Assembly: GCA_001897425.1 (NCBI GenBank)
Contig: MKSW01000033.1
Span: 62,001-126,000 of the forward strand
Source: Actinobacteria bacterium 69-20
GTDB lineage: Bacteria; Actinomycetota; Actinomycetes; Mycobacteriales; Nakamurellaceae
Reading direction: 5' to 3'
Length of the DNA: 64,000 nt
The first letter of the stretch is position 1; every line of letters starts with the position of its first letter. A program made the translations under genes and the position numbers. The notes under the pieces were generated by a model. It was not told where the DNA came from and ran no database searches. It worked only from the letters and a program-made list of their open reading frames with translations. Below, in pieces: positions 8,466-16,874 of this stretch.

Positions 8466-8611
8466 AAGTTTTAGTAGCCCGGTTCAACCGCCACCTGGGA
8501 CGTCACGTTGCCCGGGGTTTGCACGACCACGGCCGCCGATCCGCCGCCGTCAGAAGGCCTAACGGCGCGCCCAGCCTCCAACTGTCGGCAACCAACCAAG
8601 GGGAAGCCTCC
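8462..8611 (+). pseudogene. N-terminal remnant of an NmrA-like dehydrogenase
   Basis: Starts in ATGA overlap with the monooxygenase and reads MKVLVARFNRHLGRHVARG. This mimics the start of NmrA/SDR proteins (MKVLVAGATGHLGRHV...) with the glycine motif destroyed. About 30 residues are recognisable before it runs without a stop into an unrelated membrane protein, which has its own ribosome site. It is most simply a deletion relic; the family assignment is by eye. Confidence 0.5.
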
Positions 8612-9094
8612 GTGCGCGTTGCCACGCACCACCACCGGCCGGTCATCGCAGCACTGCTCGTAGGCCTCGCGCTGACCATCATCTCGGTCATCGTCCCCTA
8701 CCTGGACCGAGCTGGAATGGCCAACCACATCCGAGCTGGCTACCCCAATTACGCACAAGCCCAGATCGACACCGCCGTCCACGCCTACCTAATCGTCCTG
8801 ACCGGCGTCGGCGTCCTCGGCCTTGCTTGCTGGCTGACGACCATCTGGGCCGTCTGCACCGGCAAGCGGTGGGCCAGGTGGGCCGCGGCAGGCATCTTCA
8901 CCATTGCCACCGCCGTCGCCCTGACGCTCTTGCTGATCAGGGACACCTCTGGTGACACCGGCCTGCCCCCGCCGCTCGGCTGGATTGGAGTCCTTCCGAG
9001 CGGCGCGGGGCTCGCGGCCGTCGGACTGCTGCGTCGTCATTCACCGTCCGGCCCGAACCGCATGGCGCGACAGGCGACGCAATGTTCGTCGTGA
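8612..9094 (+). CDS. four-helix membrane protein, unknown function
   Basis: 160 aa, with hydrophobic segments near residues 9-30, 57-80, 87-105 and 118-135. The GTG start was chosen because AAGGGGAAG lies directly upstream and the first helix follows; the upstream in-frame extension resembles a dehydrogenase remnant. The last 13 bp overlap the YciI-like gene, so the two are coupled. No family was recognised with confidence. Confidence 0.6.
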   Translation: MRVATHHHRPVIAALLVGLALTIISVIVPYLDRAGMANHIRAGYPNYAQAQIDTAVHAYLIVLTGVGVLGLACWLTTIWAVCTGKRWARWAAAGIFTIATAVALTLLLIRDTSGDTGLPPPLGWIGVLPSGAGLAAVGLLRRHSPSGPNRMARQATQCSS

Positions 9095-9369
9095 ACTTGG
9101 CCTACAAGGTGGATCTGTCGCTGATCGACGCCGGGCTTACCGAGCACGCGGAATGGCTTGCAAAGCAGTACGCCGACGGAGTGTTCGTCCTATCAGGACG
9201 ACAGGTGCCACGCACCGGCGGGTTGATCCTGGCGGTAAACACCACCCGAGAGGGCCTCGATCGGCGTCTTTCCAGCGACCCGTTCCACCAGCGTGACTAC
9301 GCCGACTACACAATCATCGAATGCTCACCCACCCGCGTCGCAGACGGTTTGGAACGCCTACATGATTGA
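9082..9369 (+). CDS. YciI-like protein
   Basis: 95 aa YCII-related alpha/beta barrel domain. It has the LTEHAEWLAKQYADG helix (with the His of the putative active site), FVLSGRQVPRTGGLILA and FHQRDYADYTIIEC, close to typical YciI proteins. Family members are proposed hydrolase- or dehalogenase-like enzymes, but activity is uncertain. It overlaps the preceding membrane-protein gene by 13 bp and ends the monooxygenase gene group. Confidence 0.82.
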   Translation: MFVVNLAYKVDLSLIDAGLTEHAEWLAKQYADGVFVLSGRQVPRTGGLILAVNTTREGLDRRLSSDPFHQRDYADYTIIECSPTRVADGLERLHD

Positions 9370-9491
9370 CCCACAGTCATGCCGCCAGCGTCACCCACCG
9401 CGTCTGGAAGGGATGGCTCATCGATACAGGTCTGCCGATGACGGAACATGGTGCCGCTCCGGTGATCGAGAGCGAGGGAGAGACCGATGCT

Positions 9492-10034
9492 TCATCGACG
9501 GACGCCGAAGTCGATGCGCTGAACCTGCGTAGACGAACGTCCTAGCGGCAACCAACCCGGCAACGAGACTGTTTCGCTGACGACCGAACCGTCGCGGACA
9601 GCGTCGCGGACGCGCGTGCGGATCAACCGGCGTCCACGATGAACCCTCTCGACCTCGTATTCGCCGCGCAACACCGCCGCCACGACATCGACCACGACAG
9701 AGGTCCACGGCCGACTTGCGTCACCGTCGGTCGCGTCGACGTGCTCATGCGTACCAAGCCAGCCCACCACCGCGCCGGCGCCAGACACATCCACACACAC
9801 CGTCGCCGAAGGGTCCGAGACATGTTTGATCTGGAGCGTCACGATTCTGTCTCCGCGCGCACGGTCGCGGGCACTGATCGAACTGTGGTCGCGGTCCATG
9901 AGCTGCGGATCGAGAAGATCAAGTAAGGCCACAAGCTCATCGAGGATCGCCTCGGCCTCGGTAGGCATCGGTGACGGGAGGGCGACAGACCCGAACCACC
10001 GCCGCACTTCGCCCGCGTCTCCTTCGACACTCAC
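9492..10034 (-). CDS. conserved hypothetical protein
   Basis: 180 aa, no recognised domain. The N-terminus is acidic and helical (PMPTEAEAILDELVALLDLL). The middle alternates beta-strand-like stretches with Asp-rich turns and the C-terminus is basic. It contains no membrane segment or signal. It has steady third-position GC and stands convergent to the YciI gene and divergent to a truncated HTH gene. The regular amino-acid composition supports coding; function unknown. Confidence 0.6.
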   Translation of the reverse strand: MSVEGDAGEVRRWFGSVALPSPMPTEAEAILDELVALLDLLDPQLMDRDHSSISARDRARGDRIVTLQIKHVSDPSATVCVDVSGAGAVVGWLGTHEHVDATDGDASRPWTSVVVDVVAAVLRGEYEVERVHRGRRLIRTRVRDAVRDGSVVSETVSLPGWLPLGRSSTQVQRIDFGVRR

Positions 10035-10168
10035 GCTCGAATCCTAGGGTCCGCCAAGTCCCCTCCGGATACCTCGCACACGGCCAGATCTGGAGCCATC
10101 AACGCGTTGTAAGCCGACGCATCTGCCGGGTCCGGTGGCTCTCAAGCACCCGGCCCCGGCGAGACCGC

Positions 10169-10297
10169 GGCGTCACGCAACCCCGGATCTCCGATCTCGC
10201 GCGAGGCAAGATCGACCTCTTCAGCATCGACACCCTGGTCAACATGGTCACCGCAGCCGGCCTGCACCTCGACATGCGAGTACGCGCCGCGAGCTGA
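10169..10297 (+). pseudogene. truncated XRE-type HTH gene (antitoxin-like)
   Basis: About 42 codons in frame before the stop. They include VTQPRISDLARGKIDLFSIDTL, the recognition-helix half of the HigA/XRE antitoxin class, ending with LHLDMRVRAAS. The upstream part of the frame is not related, so the N-terminus and any partner toxin are missing. It looks like a relic of a toxin-antitoxin pair. Confidence 0.6.
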
Positions 10298-10373
10298 CAC
10301 CCGGCCACCGGACCGCCCGCTCGTGGATCCTTGACCGTGTCGTGCGGTGGCGTCGAATCGGCGTGGTGGTTGG

Positions 10374-11405
10374 TCAGGCGGGGCGTCGGCGTAGGAACCA
10401 GAATGCGGCGGCGAGGAGGGCGAGGGCAAGGGCGGTCAGCCAGCCGAGTTCGATCCATTGGAATGTCCAGTAGCGGCTGTCCGGTTGGTAGCTGGTGACT
10501 TGGGTGTAGCCGTGCTGGATGAGGTATTGAACGGGGTCGACGCTGGGGTTGGCTTCTCCCGGGTTCACGGTGATCTTGCCGCTCCCGCCGGGTTGTTGGA
10601 AGCCGATGGACTGCAGGACGGCGTTGATTGCGGCGTCACTGACACGCACGCCACTCTTGGTCCACCATTGGTCGATCCCGAAGTTCTTGCCGGACAGTTC
10701 GAGGCTGGTGGTGGTCAGGGGTGGAAGGTAGTGCATGCGGATTTGGGCGGTGAGCAACGCAAGCCCGAACCAGGCCGCCAATGCGGTGGCCAGCGCTGGC
10801 AGGACGCGGCGCCACAACAGGCCGGCGAGCACGCCCAGGGCGAAGCCGACCAGTGCCCAGCCGGCGACGGCGAGCCCCGTCACCGGGAAAACGGTGGGGT
10901 GCAGGCGAGGCGTGATTCCGCTGTCGAGCAGCGGCTTGTTGTGCCAGGTGACCAGCGCCCCGAACCCGGCCATGATCACGGCCACCCCGACCACTCCGGG
11001 AGCGATGGCGGCGATGGCCCATCGCATCCGGCCGGCACCTTGAGTCCAGGCGTATCGGAAGGTGCCGGTCTCGAGTTCCCGGGCCAGTATCGGAGCGCCC
11101 ACGAAGCCACCGATGATCCCGGGAAGGAACAAAAGGATCACGCCGGGCAGGCCGGGCTGACTGTAGCCGTTGCGGAAGTTCTCCCACGCGAACTGGCAGC
11201 TCGCCGAGTGCACCGGGGTGCAGGCGAGGTAGGTGGCATAGGTCGACCGCATTCGTTCACCGTTGAGCACCAGATAGAAGGCGATCACGGCCAGTACGGC
11301 GGCGATTGCGGCCAGCGTCGCACGGTAGCGCCGCCACGAGACCCAGGACAGGCGCGTCCACGACACCGGGCGCACGGGCATCGTCGGCACCGCGACGGGA
11401 GTCAT
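10374..11405 (-). CDS. ABC-2 type transporter permease
   Basis: 343 aa. A hydrophobic anchor near residues 30-48 is followed by a ~45-residue extracytoplasmic loop with two Cys (LACTPVHSASC), then about five further hydrophobic segments. PILARELETGTFRYAWTQG is the conserved ABC-2 permease loop that contacts the ATPase. The start overlaps the ATPase stop (ATGA at 11402-11405). Together with the ATPase and GntR gene upstream this is a YtrA-type regulated exporter operon; the substrate is unknown. Confidence 0.85.
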   Translation of the reverse strand: MTPVAVPTMPVRPVSWTRLSWVSWRRYRATLAAIAAVLAVIAFYLVLNGERMRSTYATYLACTPVHSASCQFAWENFRNGYSQPGLPGVILLFLPGIIGGFVGAPILARELETGTFRYAWTQGAGRMRWAIAAIAPGVVGVAVIMAGFGALVTWHNKPLLDSGITPRLHPTVFPVTGLAVAGWALVGFALGVLAGLLWRRVLPALATALAAWFGLALLTAQIRMHYLPPLTTTSLELSGKNFGIDQWWTKSGVRVSDAAINAVLQSIGFQQPGGSGKITVNPGEANPSVDPVQYLIQHGYTQVTSYQPDSRYWTFQWIELGWLTALALALLAAAFWFLRRRPA

Positions 11406-12292
11406 TGGGTTGCTCCGATCAATGTCGGGGCTCGTGACGCGGGTGTCTCACGGAGGTAGGCCAGGGTGAGCTCCTCGATGCCGACGGGCCGTGACTCGCA
11501 GCCCGGCGGTAGCGACGCCTGCGACGAGGCCAGCCGGACCAGCAGGTGGGTCTGTGAGGGGGTCGTCCTGGCCTCGATGATCTGCCAGTCGCCGTCGGGC
11601 ACCGGGGCGGTTGTCGGGGCGGCCACCAGCCGATGACGGTCGAGGAGGTTGTCGACGGTGTCATCCACGCGGACCCGTCCGTGGGAGATCAGTACCAGGT
11701 AGTCCGCGACGCGTTCCAGTTCGGCCAACATGTGGGACGACAGCAGGGCCGACACCCCGTCGTCGGCCATGGCGGTCATCACGGTGGCCATGAAGTCGTG
11801 GCGCGCGAGCGGGTCGAGTCGGGCGGTAGGTTCGTCGAGTACGAGCAGGCGTGGGTGCCTGGCCAGCGCCAGGGTGAGCGCGAGCTGCGCCTGCTGACCT
11901 CCGGACAGCTTGCCCGCCTTGCGCTTGCCGTCGATGCCCAGCTCGGTGATGCGCCGGCGGGCGTAGGCGGTGTCGAAGCTCAGGTTGAGGTTGCGGGTCT
12001 GGTGCACCATGTCGGCGACCGAGTAATGCCGGTACAGCGGCATGTCCTGGGCCACGAACGCGATCCCGTCGAGTGCGGCGCGCGAGCCGGCCGGCTGTCC
12101 ACCAAGGACCGTCACGCCGCCGGCGGTCGGGGAGGTGAGCCCGACGACCAGGTTGAGCAGCGTGGACTTGCCGGCGCCATTCGGCCCGACGAGCGCAACC
12201 AGGTGACCCTCGGGGATCGACAGGGTGCAGTCCCGTAGCGCCCAGTTGGTGCGGTAGCGGCGACCCAGGCCGTCGGTCTGGAGCACGTTCAC
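11402..12292 (-). CDS. ABC transporter ATP-binding protein
   Basis: 296 aa. It has Walker A GPNGAGKST, signature KLSGGQQAQLALTLALA and Walker B LLVLDEPTARLDPLA, with the C-terminal ~80 residues typical of ABC-2 exporter ATPases. The GTG at 12292 was chosen because it overlaps the regulator's stop (GTGA) and gives the usual short N-terminus before the first strand. It is the middle gene of the GntR-ATPase-permease operon. Confidence 0.87.
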   Translation of the reverse strand: MNVLQTDGLGRRYRTNWALRDCTLSIPEGHLVALVGPNGAGKSTLLNLVVGLTSPTAGGVTVLGGQPAGSRAALDGIAFVAQDMPLYRHYSVADMVHQTRNLNLSFDTAYARRRITELGIDGKRKAGKLSGGQQAQLALTLALARHPRLLVLDEPTARLDPLARHDFMATVMTAMADDGVSALLSSHMLAELERVADYLVLISHGRVRVDDTVDNLLDRHRLVAAPTTAPVPDGDWQIIEARTTPSQTHLLVRLASSQASLPPGCESRPVGIEELTLAYLRETPASRAPTLIGATQ

Positions 12293-12783
12293 GCCACGCC
12301 TCCCACCTGTCTGCGGGACTCCCGTGTTGCCTCGCCGCAACCGTTCACGTCGCGGCGTTCAGAGAAATCCCGCAAGGTGCTCGTGATCAGCGCAACGATG
12401 CCGTCCTCGTCCAACCCTGCCTCGTCGGCCGCCTGGAGCCAGGCATGCAAGGAACGGCGCAGCCCGGTGAGCTCGGGCAGTGTGGCCTGTCCGAGGGAAC
12501 CATCGATGAACGTGCCTTGGCCTGGTCGCCCCGATGCCAATCCCTTCCGTTCCAGGTCGCGGTAGGCCTTCAACACCGTGTTCGGGTTGATCGCCAGATC
12601 GGCCACCACCTCGCGGACCCTGGGTAGCCGGTCGCCCTGCTTGAGGTAGCCCAGCCGCAACGCGTGCTCAACCTGTTGGACGAGCTGTAGATAGGTCGGC
12701 ACCCCTGAAGCCGTGTCCAGCCGGAACACGATCGGAGACGCGGCTCGGTCCGGCGAATCGCTTAACGCCTCATCTAACACCAT
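12289..12783 (-). CDS. GntR family regulator (YtrA subfamily)
   Basis: 164 aa. The winged-helix domain is near residues 20-90: VPTYLQLVQQVEHALRLG, then LPRVREVVADLAINPNTVLKAYRDLERKGL and the GQGTFI wing. The C-terminal part is short and helical with no large effector domain, which is the YtrA layout. The ATG at 12783 has no clear ribosome site and may be leaderless. As first gene of an ABC exporter operon it probably represses it and itself. Confidence 0.85.
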   Translation of the reverse strand: MVLDEALSDSPDRAASPIVFRLDTASGVPTYLQLVQQVEHALRLGYLKQGDRLPRVREVVADLAINPNTVLKAYRDLERKGLASGRPGQGTFIDGSLGQATLPELTGLRRSLHAWLQAADEAGLDEDGIVALITSTLRDFSERRDVNGCGEATRESRRQVGGVA

Positions 12784-13151
12784 AGATAAACAGTACAACA
12801 GCTGATCACGCCAGGCAAGTAGGCGACGATCGTGCGACCGCGAGATCAAAGCTTTGGCGAGCTGTACGCGAAGTCCGTGCCCCAATAGTCGGACAGCTCA
12901 CCGTCCACCAGCGGCAATAAGGAAAGGACCACCCGGAGATGTTGCTCCGTCGTAGGCCCGACTGCGACCACGGTCGGCCGAAACGCCCAGACCGTCCCGT
13001 GGAGGAACGGCCTACGGTGACCGCGCACAGGGATGCACCGGACAGAGGGCAAGAATGCGCGCTGTCCCGTTGCGGGATCCTCCGGCGGCACGTCAGGTGC
13101 CGCCCGCTCAGGGATCCCGTTGCGGTGACTTCGCGATCGTGGTCGCCCCGG
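12784..13151. other. gap upstream of the GntR operon, no supported gene
   Basis: About 370 bp. An 81-codon minus-strand frame (12846-13091) has a reasonable C-terminal half (LRVVLSLLPLVDGELSDYWG) but no family match and no good start. It may be a gene fragment. The GntR promoter should lie at 12785-12840. Confidence 0.4.
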
Positions 13152-13437
13152 TCAGCAAGAGTCGTGGCCGATGAGCTCCGTTCGGGCCGGCTCGATGTCG
13201 CGGACTACCAGGTGTAGGGCGTTGACCGAACCGGGTGGTGACTCGTTGCAGGCGGGGAGGCCCGCGCCAAGCCCGATGGAGCACGCCGACCCGGGTGGTG
13301 TGAGCTGCACCACACGTTCGCCCCTCGGCTGGCTGGACATCGAAGTCTTCGACGAATCCGAGTCGTTGGACGTAGAACGCCTTCGCCCGGTCGACGTCGG
13401 AAACCTGAATCGGGACCAGCGCAAGTGCCATCTCCAC
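13152..13437 (-). pseudogene. VOC/glyoxalase family protein, frameshifted and short
   Basis: The first frame gives MALALVPIQVSDVDRAKAFY and LGFVEDFDVQPAEG, a typical VOC start. At 13321-13324 a run of four C (G on the coding strand) shifts the frame; reading one G fewer restores ERVVQLTPPGSACSIGLG, then NALHLVVRDIEPARTEL. The restored protein stops after about 95 residues, roughly 30 short of the family. It lies just after the sigma-factor gene. A true homopolymer frameshift and a sequencing error are both possible. Confidence 0.7.
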
Positions 13438-13503
13438 AATGCGCGGCGGCGCGATTCGACTGGTGAACGAGAACGCGCTGGTAGGAGTTGACCGGGCAGC
13501 GGA

Positions 13504-14798
13504 TCATGACGTGGCGCGTGTTTCGGCGAGTCGGCGCTGCAGGAAGGCGACCTCGACCGTGTTGGCGGTGAGAAGTATCGCCTCGCGGTAGGCATCGGCT
13601 GCCTTATCCAGCGCGCCGGAGCGGCGCAGGAGGTCTGCTCGTGCGGCCGGCAGGTAGGGATATCCGGCCAGGTCGGGTTCGTCGGCCAGGGCGTCCAGGG
13701 CCGCCAGGCCGGCGTCGGGTCCCTGCCTGCGCCAACGGCGATCGCGCGGTTGAGCGCGACCACCGGGGATGGCCACCGTTGGAGTAGCACGTCGTAGAGC
13801 TGCACGATCTGCTGCCAGTCGGTATCCGCCGCGGCGGTGGCCTCGTCGTGCACGGCGGCAATGCATGCCATCACCGTGTAGCGGCCCCGCGCACCGGTGT
13901 GTAGGCACTCGCGGAGCAACTCCAGGCCCTCGACGATCGCGGCCCGATCCCATGCCGCCCGGTCCTGCTCCTCCAGGGGGACCAGCTCTCCCTCGGCGCC
14001 GACCCGCGCTGCTCGCCGGGCGTCGGTCAGCAGCAGCCAAGCCAGCAGCGCGCGGCTTTCGCCTTCGCGGGGCAGCAGGTCGTGCAGCATCCGGGCGAGC
14101 TGCACTGCCCGGTCGGCGAGATCTTCCCGCATGAGGGTCGGACCGGACGGGGCAACATGGCCGGCGTTGTAGACCAGTTGCACCGTGTCGAGCACCGAGT
14201 CCAGCCGCTCGGGCAGCTCAGCACGCTCCGGGACACGGTATGGGATCCCGGCTTCGGCGATCTTCCGCTTCGCGCGGGTGATGCGCGCCTGCATGGTCGC
14301 CTCCTTGACCAAGAACCCCTTGGCCACCTCGGCGGAGGTCAGCCCGCACACCAGGCGCAGCGTCAGCGCGACTCGCGCCTCGGCCGACAGGGCGGGGTGG
14401 CAGCAGGTGAACACCAGCCGCAGCCGGTCGTCCGGCAGGTGCTCGAAAACCGTTCCCACGACGGAATCACGACACCGATCGGCCGCCAGGTCGTCGGGCG
14501 TGTTGTCGTCGATCGCGGCAAGGTCGGGCAGCTTGCGGGCCAGGGTGGCGGCGCGTCGCATCCGCTGCAACGCCTGGCGCACCGCGACTGTCGTCAACCA
14601 CGCACCCGGACTCGCCGGGATTCCGTCGCGACCCCAACACAGCAGCGCCTGCGTAAAGGCGTCTTGGGTGCAGTCCTCAGCCACGTCCAGATCCCGAGAC
14701 AACCGCGCGACGGTGGCCAGCACCTGCCCCCACTGGCTACGGTAGGCGTCGGCGACGGCGGCCGTCACCGAGCCGGGATCCGGTGTCATCGGCGTCAT
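13504..14798 (-). pseudogene. ECF42-like sigma factor, frameshifted
   Basis: From the ATG at 14798 the product has sigma region 2 (YRSQWGQVLATVARLSRDLDVAEDCTQDAF), sigma region 4 and then the long TPR-like C-terminal extension typical of the ECF42 group (VQLVYNAGH, ALLAWLLLTDARRAAR, VALNRAIAVG). At 13721-13735, around a CTGC tandem repeat, the frame changes; the second frame continues GPDAGLAALDALADEPDLAG to a stop at 13504. Joined, about 431 aa, normal for the family. The ATG overlaps the upstream YCII gene (ATGA). The break falls within the C-terminal domain, reported to be important for ECF42 activity. Confidence 0.75.
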
Positions 14799-15130
14799 CG
14801 GCGCACCCCCGCCGGGCGCACCTCGACGGCCGCCGCCGAACCGGACAGCCGCTTCGCGACCCGCAGCGCGCCGTCGAGGTCTCCACCGTCCAGCACGCAC
14901 AGCCGGCTCACCGGAACCCGGCCCGGATCGACCGACCCGTCGTGCACGATGACCCCGCCGGGCGTGCCCCGTACCGTGGTGACGGCGTGGAGACGCACCA
15001 GCAGGAGGTCCAGGGCCACCCGGTCGGGGTCCCCGGCCGCACAGTGCGCGCCACCAGCTCCATCGAACTGATGTGACGCCGACACAACGCCGTCGACATC
15101 GTCCCGGTACACCAGCAACACGTAGTACAC
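14795..15130 (-). CDS. YCII/DGPF-related protein, divergent copy
   Basis: 111 aa. The N-terminal YYVLLVYRDDVDG resembles the first strand of YCII-related proteins and the C-terminus VSRLCVLDGGDLDGALRVA the last strand-helix. The DGPF motif region is replaced (VHDGSVDPGR) and the middle is atypical, so it may be degenerate or specialised. The GTG at 15130 follows GAGGCGG and lies 10 bp after the first YCII gene. Its stop overlaps the sigma factor start (ATGA), fixing a three-gene operon. Confidence 0.65.
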   Translation of the reverse strand: MYYVLLVYRDDVDGVVSASHQFDGAGGAHCAAGDPDRVALDLLLVRLHAVTTVRGTPGGVIVHDGSVDPGRVPVSRLCVLDGGDLDGALRVAKRLSGSAAAVEVRPAGVRR

Positions 15131-15140
15131 CGACGCCGCC

Positions 15141-15485
15141 TCAATCGTCGGGCTGTGACAACGGCCAGAACTCGCGAACCTCGATCCGTCCGCCGCGTGC
15201 CATCGGGTGTTTCGCCGCGATCGCCACCGCCTCCTCGATCGAGCCGCACTCCAGCACGTCGAAACCGGCGATCCACTCCTTCGATTCCGTGAACGCCGCG
15301 TCGGTAACCAGAGTCCGACCATCGCGCACCCGCACCAAGCGGGCCTCGCTCACCGGGCGCAGGCGCTCGCCGATCACCCACGTGCCATCCCCGTTGATCT
15401 CATCGAACCAATCGTCCACCGATGGCAGCGGCTCACTCGACGGATCGGGGTCCTGATCGACGGCGACGAACATGATGTACCGCAT
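15141..15485 (-). CDS. YCII/DGPF-domain protein, ECF42 partner
   Basis: 114 aa. It begins MRYIMFVAVDQDPDP and has the segment TDAAFTESKEWIAGF in place of the usual DGPFAETKE, then FDVLECGSIEEAVAIAAKHP and IEVREFWPL. These are the hallmarks of the DGPF subfamily whose genes accompany ECF42 sigma factors. Family knowledge suggests this is a target of the sigma factor. The second ATG of the frame was chosen because the family starts at MRYIMF. First gene of the operon. Confidence 0.8.
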   Translation of the reverse strand: MRYIMFVAVDQDPDPSSEPLPSVDDWFDEINGDGTWVIGERLRPVSEARLVRVRDGRTLVTDAAFTESKEWIAGFDVLECGSIEEAVAIAAKHPMARGGRIEVREFWPLSQPDD

Positions 15486-15972
15486 ATCCCTCATCCTCCT
15501 GAATCGGTCACGAACGAGCCAGCGCAATCAGCTGGACTCGTCCGGAGCCCGCCACGTGACCGGGCGGCACGGCACCGCCCGGTCCACGGGTTCATCATCC
15601 GCGTGATGATCCCGTCGAGATACCGATGCACGGCCGGCGACAGGATCGACAGACCGACCGGGTCCAAGCCGGACCCGATTTCCACCCCGGCACGATTCCG
15701 CTCGCACCCAGATGCCCGATCCTGGCCCTTCGCACACGCCGACGGCGCCGCCCATCCCGACCGGCACCCCGCACCGCTCCGGCGAGAGCCCGATCGCCTG
15801 CCGGCCGTCGGGTGCACGGCGGCCGATGTGAGCCGCAGCTCAAGGCCTGTTCCACAACTGTGTCGATTCCACCGGTCGGTGTGCATCGGTGTGGTGGGCG
15901 GCCCGATCAAAGAGGGCCTGCCGGTGGGCGGCCGCGCCAACGTGCGGTACGGCCCGACAGGAGGTGCGAGCT
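15486..15972. other. intergenic region, nothing supported
   Basis: Overlapping open frames on both strands have Arg/Pro-rich, shadow-like translations without family similarity. The promoter of the YCII-sigma operon should lie at about 15486-15560. No RNA gene seen. Confidence 0.4.
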
Positions 15973-16311
15973 GTGAGTGTTCCCCCGCTAATGGTGCCTG
16001 ACCTGGTGCGACAGCAACAGCGTGACCTGGCGGCGCAGGTCCAGCAAGACCGACGCCGCGCACCGGCGAAGCGCCACCGCGGCGTTCGACGTCGCGCCGG
16101 CGCCCGTCTCTGGGGGTGGTGGCAGCGCAAGGAGCCCGGCCCGCGGGTCCGCGAAACTGTCCCGTCGGGCACGACTAGGTGGCACAGCCCTGCGCGGGAT
16201 CACGGTCACGGCCGGCCGGACGCCGTGATGCCTGTGCCCAGCAACACGTCAGGAACGAGTGCTTGGACAACCATCCGTGCCCCGGGCCAAGCGATCGGAA
16301 AGACCCGGTGA
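15973..16311 (+). CDS. small basic hypothetical protein
   Basis: 112 aa. The GTG start follows AGGAGG (15959-15964) at ideal spacing. The first 40 residues (VPDLVRQQQRDLAAQVQQD, then RRAPAKRH) look like a helical, Arg-rich small protein. The second half has poor composition and may be read beyond the functional part. No family recognised. Confidence 0.4.
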   Translation: MSVPPLMVPDLVRQQQRDLAAQVQQDRRRAPAKRHRGVRRRAGARLWGWWQRKEPGPRVRETVPSGTTRWHSPARDHGHGRPDAVMPVPSNTSGTSAWTTIRAPGQAIGKTR

Positions 16312-16874
16312 TGCCGCGGCTCCTGGTGTCGATCTACAGTGACGAGCAATCTTGGGCGGTCGCGTCGCCCTGCCTGGAACCTCCACAACGAGCGCCGCCA
16401 CAGTGCGTCCCTCGACCGGGCCGGCACGGCCGTGCTCGCCGGCAGCGAGTTGGCCCCGTCGAACCAGGCGGCGCGCATCCACGGCGACGACTAAACGGCA
16501 CCGTCAGGCGTGACCCATGCGCCGGCGCCCTCAGCGTCGATGAGGCCGACGCCCTGATCGAACGACCACAGCCCGACTTCCTGGCCTGCGGATTCATGCA
16601 CATCGGCGTATAGCGCCGCCTCCCCAACGAGTCCTGAGGCATGCGGTCACCGTCCCGCTGACCGATCCCGCTGCGGTACGGCAGATGAGCTGCCGTCTGT
16701 CCGGTTCATCCTTGGCGCCGATCGCCGCGGACAGTTCGGCTTCCGGATGTCCAGACCTGCCAATGCAGACGTACGTAGCTCTTCTTACCGAGTTGCCGCG
16801 GAACCGAGCTGCCGCGGAATCAGTGGGTCGCGCGGGAAGGGCAGTTCCGATCGCTTGTCGGCGACTGGCGATTT
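16312..16874. other. 560-bp gap with possible gene debris
   Basis: A plus-strand stretch around 16375-16494 reads WNLHNERRHSASLDRAG..., faintly like the tail of an IS integrase, but without DDE residues or terminal repeats. I support no gene, RNA or repeat here. Confidence 0.35.

Noticed and set aside
12846..13091. 81-codon minus-strand frame upstream of the GntR gene
   Set aside because: The C-terminal half looks protein-like but there is no good start, no recognised family and no coupling to a neighbour.
16375..16494. Possible IS integrase fragment (WNLHNERRHSA...)
   Set aside because: Too short, lacks the DDE residues and any terminal inverted repeats; similarity is only by eye.
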